From Nocardioides phosphati (GTDB lineage: Bacteria; Actinomycetota; Actinomycetes; Propionibacteriales; Nocardioidaceae), in NCBI RefSeq assembly GCF_014646375.1, contig NZ_BMNI01000001.1, positions 106,572 through 170,571 of the forward strand: a DNA stretch of 64,000 bases. Reading direction: 5' to 3'. Below the pieces are notes generated by a model. That model saw only the letters and a list, made by a program, of their open reading frames with translations, did not search any database and was not told the origin of the DNA. The stretch's first letter is position 1, and each line of letters starts with the position of its first letter. Below, piece after piece: positions 1 to 6,431 of the stretch. The position numbers were made by a program, and so were the translations under genes.

Positions 1-476
1 ACGCCGAGGAGGAGGCGGCGTGCCTGCGGATCGGCCAGGGCGATGAGCGGCCACCCGACGTACGGGACGTGGAAGGTCATCCGGTTGACCGTCGGTTGCA
101 CGAGCTCGAAGCGCCACGGGTCCGGATCGGGGTTCGCGTCGCCCTGCGTGTGCAGGACGCGACGGCCATCGGGCGAGGTGCCGATGGAGATGATCCGGTG
201 GGTCACCAGGGAGTGGGTGGGCGCGTCGGCGGGCGGCTGGTAGGTGATCACGTCACCCACGGCCAGGGTGTCGACGGGGACCTCCCGCTCGAAGACGACG
301 GAGTACTTGTCCACCGTGCCGGTCATCGAGCCGCCGGTGATGACGTAGCGGTCGAAGCCGAGGAGGGCCGGCACGACCAGCACGAGGCCGAGGGCGAGGC
401 CGAGGAGGAGGGCGGCCTTGCCCAGCCAGCCCAGCGGGCGGGCGACGGCGTCGCGGAGGATGCGGTACTGCGTCAT
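1..476 (-). CDS. SipW-type signal peptidase I (C-terminus cut by window start)
   Basis: Membrane signal peptidase of the S26B (SipW/ER-like) class, which removes signal peptides from TasA/CalY-type exported proteins. The N-terminus has a hydrophobic segment (about residues 18-40). The nucleophile motif GGSM follows with Ser at about residue 50, and the THRI motif places a His at about residue 93 where ordinary bacterial type I peptidases have Lys; this Ser-His arrangement marks the SipW class. The TQGDAN box follows at about 109. The ATG at 476 is preceded by an AGGAG ribosome site. The upstream gene is a TasA/CalY-like protein, its expected substrate, and the two are separated by a strong hairpin. 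The reading frame is open at base 1, so the C-terminus is missing. Class assignment is firm; exact substrate range is inferred from the neighbour. Confidence 0.85.
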   Translation of the reverse strand, partial: MTQYRILRDAVARPLGWLGKAALLLGLALGLVLVVPALLGFDRYVITGGSMTGTVDKYSVVFEREVPVDTLAVGDVITYQPPADAPTHSLVTHRIISIGTSPDGRRVLHTQGDANPDPDPWRFELVQPTVNRMTFHVPYVGWPLIALADPQARRLLLG

Positions 477-495
477 CGAGGGCTCCTGGTGAGGG

Positions 496-534
496 CCCGG
501 AGGGGCGGGTCGAAGCTCTCGCCGCCCCTCCGGG
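496..534 (-). terminator. Hairpin between TasA/CalY-like gene and signal peptidase
   Basis: A 13-bp perfect stem (496-508 with 522-534) and 13-base loop lies in the short gap between the two genes of the pair. It has no U-tract. It could partly terminate transcription or stabilise the upstream mRNA, so that the secreted substrate is made in excess over the peptidase. Confidence 0.6.
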
Positions 535-542
535 AGGAGGGC

Positions 543-1085
543 TTACTGGTTGGTGGTGGTGCCGTCGAGCTGCGTGGCGTCCCAGCGGTAGACCGCGGAG
601 GCGGTCTTGCCCTGGTCCGCGTTCGGGGCGTTCTGGTCGAGCTTCACCGTGAACTTGTACTGGTGGGCCTCGGCCTTGGCGAAGGTGCCGAGCTGCGTCG
701 CGGTGCCGTCGACGAGACCGCCGAACGTGCCGTCGTACACGGGGGTCGCGGAGGCACCGGCGGTGACGTCGGTGATGGTGAGCGTCAGGTCGGCGGCGGC
801 GAAGCCGTTGGCCGAGCTGACCTCGGTGAGGCTGAACTTCGCGGGAAGGGAGCCCGTGTTGGTCAGCGTCAGCGTGCCGTTGAGGACGTCGCCCGGCTTC
901 ATGTCGACGAGGTTGAAGATCGCCGCGCCGTCCTTGCTGTTGGTCTGCGTCAGCGTGCCGGAGGTGACGGCGCTGATGGTGTTGCCGGTCTGCGACGTGA
1001 ACGTCGCGCCGGAGCCGACCGCGATCGCGCCGGCTGCGGCGAGCGTCGCGAGGGGGACGAGGATCTTGGTGCGGTTGCTGGTCAT
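543..1085 (-). CDS. TasA/CalY-like SipW-dependent exported protein
   Basis: 180-residue exported protein of the TasA/camelysin type. A short basic N-terminus is followed by a hydrophobic signal segment (about residues 8-27) and the ATFTSQT-like junction seen in SipW-dependent signal peptides. The mature part is rich in Thr, Asn and Asp, and contains the DMKPGD and LTLTNTGSLPA stretches typical of the beta-sandwich of this family. Members form fibres or surface coats in Bacillus; a surface role here is inference. The ATG at 1085 has a good GGAGG site. A SipW-type peptidase lies directly downstream on the same strand, which is the expected pairing. No Cys is present. Confidence 0.8.
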   Translation of the reverse strand: MTSNRTKILVPLATLAAAGAIAVGSGATFTSQTGNTISAVTSGTLTQTNSKDGAAIFNLVDMKPGDVLNGTLTLTNTGSLPAKFSLTEVSSANGFAAADLTLTITDVTAGASATPVYDGTFGGLVDGTATQLGTFAKAEAHQYKFTVKLDQNAPNADQGKTASAVYRWDATQLDGTTTNQ

Positions 1086-1257
1086 GTGGGGGTCTTCCTC
1101 CCGGTCTGGAGCGCTCCCTGCGCTTGTTCCCCCACGCTAGGAAGTGGCGCTCCACGGGGTTCCCACCCGTTTTCCACGCCCGGGAAACAGTTCGGCAACA
1201 AGGGGTTCCGGGTCGAAAGCAGGGCACCCCAGCACCTGCGACCAGTTCCGGCGTCGA

Positions 1258-1273
1258 AGTGACAGCGCTCACA
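1258..1273 (+). promoter_or_regulatory. CRP-like operator before adenylate cyclase
   Basis: The 16-base site reads A-GTGA-N6-TCACA, one mismatch from the cAMP receptor protein consensus TGTGA-N6-TCACA. It sits 22 bases before the cyclase ATG and just upstream of a -10-like CACAAT (1283-1288). This position suggests repression, that is feedback of cAMP on its own synthesis. The protein that binds is not in the window. Confidence 0.5.
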
Positions 1274-1295
1274 GCCACCCGTCACAATCGCACTC

Positions 1296-2816
1296 ATGGA
1301 ATTACTGGCCCCGTGGCTCTGGGCTCGCTATCGCGCCCACTACGCGGGGTTGTTGATCTTCCAGCTGCTCTTCTGGCCGATCGGCGTCATCGGCATCGGC
1401 ATGCTCGCGTGGGCGATCGCGCTCCACCGCTCGTTCGGCGACTTCCTCCTGGTCAGCGGCGTCTTCGTGGTGGTCACCGAGACCTGCGGCGCGATCGCGC
1501 TGCTGGCCTCCACGCGCCAGGCGCGACCGCTGCTCAACCGCTGGGGACGCGGCGACCAGAGTGACCCGCGCGGCACCCGGGCGGCGCTGGCCCACCTCGA
1601 CCAGGTGCCCCTCATCTGGGGACTGGCCGGCGGCCTGCCGATGGCCCTCGTCGCGCCGTACCTCGGCAACGCGGTGGGCCTGTCCTGGCCGGTCAACGTG
1701 GCGATGGGCGTCTCGGCACCCGCGCTCGTCGTCGGCAGCGGGGTGCTCGGCTCGGTGATCACCGAGGCGGTGCTGTGGCCGGTCCAGGCCGAGCTCGACG
1801 CCGTGCTGCGTGACGACCCGCCACGCGAGCCGCGGCGTGCCGTGGCCGGGCGCCTGCTCACGATCATCCTGCTCGGCAGCATCATCGGGTGCTGGGTCAC
1901 CGCTCTGGTCGTCTCCTATGCCCGCACCGACGCACAGCAGTACGTCCTCGCGCCCGTCGTCGCCCTGCCGTTCGCGATCGGCACCGCGATCGTGCTCGCG
2001 CCGTTCGGCGTCGGGCCGGTGATGCGCCCCATCCGCGACCTGCGCGAGGCGACCGAGCGGATCGGTCGCGGCATCCTCGACGTCCGCGTCCCCGTCACCT
2101 CCGACGACGAGTTCGGCCAGCTCGCCCGCTCGTTCAACCGCATGCAGTTCGGCCTCCTCGAGCGCGAGCGCCTGCAGAACGCCTTCGGTGCGTACGTCGA
2201 CCCGATGCTCGCCCAGCGCATGCTCGAGCGTGGGTCCGAGCTCTTCGAGGGCGAGGAGGTCGACGCGACCGTCATGTTCGTCGACGTCGTCGGCTTCACG
2301 GCGTTCTCGCAGTCGAACTCCGCCGCCGAGACGGTCGCCCGGCTCAACGAGCTCTTCGGCATCGCGGTGCCGGTGCTGCGCGGCCACGGAGGCCATGCCA
2401 ACAAGTTCCTCGGCGACGGGCTGCTCGCGGTCTTCGGCGTCCCCGAGGCGCAGGCCGACCACGCCGACCGGGCGGTCGCCGCCGCCACCGAGATCCAGGA
2501 CGCCGTCCACGCCCGCTTCGGCGACGAGCTCCAGGTCGGCATCGGCATCGCCAGCGGCGCAGTCATCGCCGGCACCGTCGGAGGCGGCGGCAAGCTCGAG
2601 TTCACCCTCGTGGGCGACACCGTCAACGTCGCCGCCCGCATCGAGGAGCTGACCCGCCTGACCGGCGACCCGATCCTGATGGCTGACTCGACGGCCCGCG
2701 AGCTGACCACCGCCTGGCCGCTCGAGGACCGTGGCGAGCGTGAGCTCCGCGGCCGCGCCGGTGGGGTGGCCCTCCACGCGCTGACCGCGTGGGACCGCGC
2801 GGTCACCGAGCTCTGA
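1296..2816 (+). CDS. Membrane class III adenylate/guanylate cyclase with HAMP domain
   Basis: 506-residue membrane cyclase making cAMP (or cGMP) from the nucleoside triphosphate. The N-terminal half holds about six hydrophobic segments (roughly residues 18-45, 50-72, 95-125, 130-150, 185-207, 218-240). A HAMP domain follows (about 235-290), then a class III cyclase domain (about 310-500). The first metal Asp is in VDVVGF (about 328), the second in LGDGLLAVFG (about 372), and the transition-state region is in GDTVNVAARIE. The ATG at 1296 lies seven bases after a -10-like CACAAT, so the mRNA may be leaderless. A CRP-like operator overlaps the promoter. cAMP versus cGMP cannot be decided by eye. 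Confidence 0.9.
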   Translation: MELLAPWLWARYRAHYAGLLIFQLLFWPIGVIGIGMLAWAIALHRSFGDFLLVSGVFVVVTETCGAIALLASTRQARPLLNRWGRGDQSDPRGTRAALAHLDQVPLIWGLAGGLPMALVAPYLGNAVGLSWPVNVAMGVSAPALVVGSGVLGSVITEAVLWPVQAELDAVLRDDPPREPRRAVAGRLLTIILLGSIIGCWVTALVVSYARTDAQQYVLAPVVALPFAIGTAIVLAPFGVGPVMRPIRDLREATERIGRGILDVRVPVTSDDEFGQLARSFNRMQFGLLERERLQNAFGAYVDPMLAQRMLERGSELFEGEEVDATVMFVDVVGFTAFSQSNSAAETVARLNELFGIAVPVLRGHGGHANKFLGDGLLAVFGVPEAQADHADRAVAAATEIQDAVHARFGDELQVGIGIASGAVIAGTVGGGGKLEFTLVGDTVNVAARIEELTRLTGDPILMADSTARELTTAWPLEDRGERELRGRAGGVALHALTAWDRAVTEL

Positions 2817-2822
2817 GCGTCG

Positions 2823-3293
2823 TCAGTCGCAGAAGTCGCACTGCCCCGACGCGGGCAGCTGGGTGTAGCAGGACGGGCAGAGCTTGATCTCCGGCTCCGG
2901 CTTGACCGGCGCCTTGGGAGCAGCGGCGCGCGAGGGGCGCGGGGTCGTCGTACGCGGCGTGGTTGCGCGGGGCGAGCCGGGGACGCGGGTGGCCGCGCGG
3001 GAGCCGGCCGGCCGGTCGAGCTCGTACGCCGACGCCACCGTGAAGCCGAGGTCGGTCAGCACCTTGATCCGGTCCTCGCCGATGCCGGTGGCCTCGGGGG
3101 TGGTGCCGGTCGCCTTGCCGTGCGCGAACGCGAGCAGCGCGCGGTAGTCGTAGCGCTTGCCGCGCTCGACCAGCACCAGGTCGCCGCGCTCCTCGATGCC
3201 GTGCTCGGCGAGGAACTCCTCGGCGCCGCGCTGGTCGTGGATCTTGATCGCGGTGAGGACGTGGATCCGGGTGACCAGGGCGTAGTTCTGCAC
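2823..3293 (-). CDS. Conserved protein with C-terminal zinc-ribbon motif
   Basis: 156-residue cytoplasmic protein of unknown function. Residues 1-85 form a compact domain rich in charged residues. A Pro/Arg/Thr/Ala-rich, probably disordered linker follows (about 90-132). The C-terminus carries CPSCYTQL and CDFCD, a CxxC-x(n)-CxxC zinc ribbon. The GTG at 3293 is chosen because TAGCCT (3300-3305) lies exactly six bases upstream, a leaderless arrangement repeated throughout the window. It is convergent with the cyclase gene (six bases apart) and downstream of pafC on the same strand, but has its own promoter. I do not recognise a named family. Confidence 0.75.
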   Translation of the reverse strand: MQNYALVTRIHVLTAIKIHDQRGAEEFLAEHGIEERGDLVLVERGKRYDYRALLAFAHGKATGTTPEATGIGEDRIKVLTDLGFTVASAYELDRPAGSRAATRVPGSPRATTPRTTTPRPSRAAAPKAPVKPEPEIKLCPSCYTQLPASGQCDFCD

Positions 3294-3374
3294 ACGCCAA
3301 GGCTAGGGGGCCGGTGGTGGTGCTGACGACCTGGCAGCAGCCCCCGGCCGGTGACAAACCCCACCCGAGGCGGA

Positions 3375-4376
3375 TCAGCCGCGGTGGTGCTCCAGCAGCT
3401 CGGCAGCGAGGGCGGGGCCGGCGGCGATCAGGCCGGCCGGCGAGAGCACCTGGGCGTCCTCGCCGGCGACGAGGAGCAGCAGCCCGACGCGGCGTTCGAC
3501 AGGCGGCAGGAGCTCGAGGTCGAGCGTGGCGGTGAGCTCGTCGTCGGCGACGACCTCGACCCGCTCGGCGTGGAAGTCGGCGGCCCACCGGGCCCGGTGC
3601 GGGACCCGCACGCGGACGGTGGTCGTGGCCCGCTGGCGCTCGATCAGGGCGTCGGCCCCGGCCGGCACCTCGAACGTCTCGTCCAGCAGGTCGAGCGAGC
3701 GGACGTGTGCGAGCAGGTAGGTGCGGATGCTGCCGTCCGCGCCGACCGGACCAGCGTCGACCTCCCAGCCACGGCGGGTCTGGACGAGGCGCCAGGGCTC
3801 GATCACCCGGTCGCGGACGCCGGAGGACCAGGCGTTGGAGTAGGTGATCCGGACCCGCCGGCGCTCGTCGACCGCGGTGCGCAACGGCGCGAGGGCGCCG
3901 TGCCACGAGCGTGGGCCGAGCGTGCCCGCCGCGGAGGCACCGACGGTGTCGTCGGAGAGCATCGTCTGCGTGAGGACGTCGACGGCCCCGCGCAGCTCCT
4001 CGTTGGAGGGCTCGATCTCCAGCAGCGCCTGCGCGGCGGTGTAGATCAGCGCGAGCTCGGAGGCGTCGAGGTACTCCACGCCCAGCTCGTCACCGGGACG
4101 CGCGCTGATCAGCTTCACGATCTCGGCGTCCTCGGGGGAGGCGTCGGAGCCGTCGGCCGCGCAGAAGTCGATGACGTCAGGACGACCCAGGCCGAAGAGC
4201 AGCTCCTCGGGCTCGGTGCCGTAGAAGGCGAGCAGGTCGTCGCGGAGCTCGTCGGGGGTCGCGCCGACCGCCTCGGCGAGCGAGCGCAACGGCAGCCCGC
4301 CCGGCCGCCCGGCGAGCAGCTCGAAGACCTGGGGGAGCCGGGCGATCCGGCGGACGTAGTGCGGAGGCGCGGCCAT
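3375..4376 (-). CDS. pafC: WYL-domain regulator PafC
   Basis: 333-residue WYL-family transcription factor. In mycobacteria PafB and PafC act together as an activator of the RecA/LexA-independent DNA damage response. The N-terminus is a winged-helix-like region, followed by a WYL domain (about 155-220, core around RVRITYSNAW) and a C-terminal WCX-like extension. The start overlaps the pafB stop in a TGATG arrangement (ATG at 4376; a GTG at 4379 is also possible). Unlike the mycobacterial locus, the Pup ligase gene pafA is not adjacent. Function follows from family and from the tandem WYL pair. Confidence 0.85.
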   Translation of the reverse strand: MAAPPHYVRRIARLPQVFELLAGRPGGLPLRSLAEAVGATPDELRDDLLAFYGTEPEELLFGLGRPDVIDFCAADGSDASPEDAEIVKLISARPGDELGVEYLDASELALIYTAAQALLEIEPSNEELRGAVDVLTQTMLSDDTVGASAAGTLGPRSWHGALAPLRTAVDERRRVRITYSNAWSSGVRDRVIEPWRLVQTRRGWEVDAGPVGADGSIRTYLLAHVRSLDLLDETFEVPAGADALIERQRATTTVRVRVPHRARWAADFHAERVEVVADDELTATLDLELLPPVERRVGLLLLVAGEDAQVLSPAGLIAAGPALAAELLEHHRG

Positions 4377-5314
4377 CACTCACCTGCCATCGTCGCGAGC
4401 TCGGCGAGGAGCTCGTCGCGGAAGTCGGAGGGTCGGTCGACGCGCACGCGCGTGCCGAGCTGGTGGATCCGGGCGCGCATCGCGGCCCGGTGCGTGACGC
4501 GGTAGGTCAGGACGGTCTCGCCGCCGTCCTCCGCCACGGACTGCGGCGCGCCGAGCCAGCGGCGTACGTCGTCGGCGTACTCGGTGGGGGAGCGCAGGAC
4601 GACCTCGGCGGGCTCGTCGACCTCCCACGCGAGCGGGTGGAGGCTCTCCGGCTCGGTGTCGTCGACGGCCACCGCCGTGCCGGGGGCGTCGGCGTCGACC
4701 TCGCTCATCCGGCTGACCACGAACCGCTTCACGACCTCGGCGCCGTCCTCGACCGCCCGGAGGTACCACGTGCCCTGCTGGGTGCGGAGCGACACCGGGT
4801 GCACGAGCCGGTCGCTGCCGTTGTAGCGGAACCGCAGCCGCGACTTCGTGCGTACGGCGGCGACGACGCGGGTCAGCGTCGGGTCGTCGTCGAGCGACAG
4901 CGTCGCCGCGAGCGGCTGGGGCGTCGCGTCGGCAGGCAGGTCCAGCTGGTCGGCGAGGTCGGCCCGGTCGGCGAGCAGCACGGCCCGCCGCAGCGCGGAC
5001 TGCTGCGCGGGGGTCAGTGCGAGCTTGAGCCGGTTGTCGACCGAGCGCATCGTGAAGACGGCGGGCAGCCCCTTGGCGGAGATGTTCTCGATCCGCCAGC
5101 CGAGCCCGCGCAGGTAGTTGAGGTCGCGGTTGACCGCGGTGATCGGGTCCTTCGCGTCCTGCCAGCCCGCCGACCGGGCCAGCACCTCCGCCGGCACGCC
5201 GGGCGCCCCGCGGCGCCGGGCGTCGTGCAGCAACGCCATGAAGCCGATGATCCGCTCCATCGCCGGACGCGCGTCGCGCCCACCCTTCGCCCCGCTCGCG
5301 TTCGCCCCGGTCAC
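4376..5314 (-). CDS. pafB: WYL-domain regulator PafB
   Basis: 312-residue WYL-family regulator, first gene of the pafB-pafC pair. The N-terminal helix-turn-helix region (about residues 20-85) begins with an ERIIGFMALLHDARR-like helix. The WYL domain is about 145-215, with RLRFRYNGSD and the aromatic residues expected for ligand contact, and a WCX domain ends the protein. The GTG at 5314 is six bases after a -10-like CAGGAT (complement of 5321-5326), supporting a leaderless start. It is divergent from the (p)ppGpp synthetase gene with a 56-base gap. Context suggests a DNA damage or stress regulator; its targets are not visible. Confidence 0.85.
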   Translation of the reverse strand: MTGANASGAKGGRDARPAMERIIGFMALLHDARRRGAPGVPAEVLARSAGWQDAKDPITAVNRDLNYLRGLGWRIENISAKGLPAVFTMRSVDNRLKLALTPAQQSALRRAVLLADRADLADQLDLPADATPQPLAATLSLDDDPTLTRVVAAVRTKSRLRFRYNGSDRLVHPVSLRTQQGTWYLRAVEDGAEVVKRFVVSRMSEVDADAPGTAVAVDDTEPESLHPLAWEVDEPAEVVLRSPTEYADDVRRWLGAPQSVAEDGGETVLTYRVTHRAAMRARIHQLGTRVRVDRPSDFRDELLAELATMAGE

Positions 5315-5370
5315 GGCGCCATCCTGTCAGCCGCGCCCCACTCCGACGGTAGTTCTGGCAGTCTCGGCAC

Positions 5371-6405
5371 ATGCCGGACCGCACCCCGCCGCTCACGACC
5401 GGCCCGACGCCCGTCGCCCACGCCGTGCGCGAGTACGCCGCGCGGCAGCCGGGGCTGGTCCCCGTCACGGAGGCGTACGTCGAGCTGGTGACGACGCTCC
5501 TCGACGACGCCGGCATCAACTACCTCAGCGTCACGGGCCGCACGAAGACCGTCGCGAGCTTCGCCGGCAAGGCCGCGCGCACCGGCCCTGATGGCCACGA
5601 GCTCTACGACGACCCGCTCACGCAGATCACCGACGCGATCGGCGTCCGCGTGATCACCTACGTCCACCGTGACGTCGACGCGGTCGCCCACGTCCTCGCG
5701 GAGGAGCTGGCGATCCTCGACGACCGCGACCTCGGCGCGGAGACCGCGCAGGGCGGCGGCTTCGGCTACGCGAGCCGGCACCTCCTGGTCGCCCCGTCGC
5801 CCGACCACCCCCTCCCCACGGCGTACGCCGCGCTGGGGACGGGCGACGAGGGCCTCCACGCGTCGGTCCAGGTGCGCACGGTGCTGCAGCACGCGTGGGC
5901 GGAGTTCGAGCACGACATCCGCTACAAGGGCACGATCCCCGAGGAGCACTCGGCCGACTTCGACCGCCGCTTCACGCTGGCGGCGGGGCTCCTGGAGCTC
6001 GCCGACCGGGAGTTCTCCGCGATCCGCGAGCAGCTCGAGCGCAGCGCCCCGAAGCACCGCTCCGACGACGACTCCGACGACCCGCGCATCGCGGCGAAGG
6101 AGCTGTCCAGCTTCCTGTCGACGCACTACACCGACGTCGGCTGGTCGCGCTCGGACCACTACGGGTGGATCAGCGGGCTGCTGCTCGAGCTCGGCGTGAC
6201 CTCGCTCGACGAGCTCGCCGCGCTGCTGGCCTCGGTCGACAGCGCCGCCATCCACGAGCGCATGGGCTACAAGCACCCGGCCGGCGCCGTCCGGAAGCTC
6301 GACGACGCACTCCTCGCCATCTTCGGCGAGCGGTACGTCGCGCTGCGCGGCAATGCGCACCGTGCCGAGCTCCTGCGCACCCGCCTGGCCAAGCTCAGCG
6401 GCTGA
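5371..6405 (+). CDS. Single-domain RelA/SpoT-like (p)ppGpp synthetase
   Basis: 344-residue alarmone synthetase with a RelA/SpoT synthetase domain but no HD hydrolase, TGS or ACT domain. Visible motifs are TGRTKTVASFAGK (about 55-67, ATP-binding side), DAIGVRV (about 88-95), the GYASRHLL counterpart of the G-loop GYRSLH (about 130), and VQVRT followed by HAWAEFEHDIRYK (about 168-186), which is the pyrophosphate acceptor region of small alarmone synthetases. A C-terminal extension of about 140 residues, including an acidic DDDSDD stretch, is longer than in RelQ/RelP. The ATG follows CAGTCT (5359-5364) by six bases. Synthetic activity is inferred from intact motifs. No obvious antitoxin partner is next to it. 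Confidence 0.8.
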   Translation: MPDRTPPLTTGPTPVAHAVREYAARQPGLVPVTEAYVELVTTLLDDAGINYLSVTGRTKTVASFAGKAARTGPDGHELYDDPLTQITDAIGVRVITYVHRDVDAVAHVLAEELAILDDRDLGAETAQGGGFGYASRHLLVAPSPDHPLPTAYAALGTGDEGLHASVQVRTVLQHAWAEFEHDIRYKGTIPEEHSADFDRRFTLAAGLLELADREFSAIREQLERSAPKHRSDDDSDDPRIAAKELSSFLSTHYTDVGWSRSDHYGWISGLLLELGVTSLDELAALLASVDSAAIHERMGYKHPAGAVRKLDDALLAIFGERYVALRGNAHRAELLRTRLAKLSG

Positions 6406-6411
6406 GGTCGA

Positions 6412-6431
6412 GACCCGCTCGGCGAGGGGTC
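6412..6431. terminator. Small bidirectional terminator hairpin
   Basis: GACCC (6412-6416) pairs with GGGTC (6427-6431), with an inner CTC/GAG stem. It fills the 24-base gap between two convergent genes. It is short and lacks a U-tract. Confidence 0.45.
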
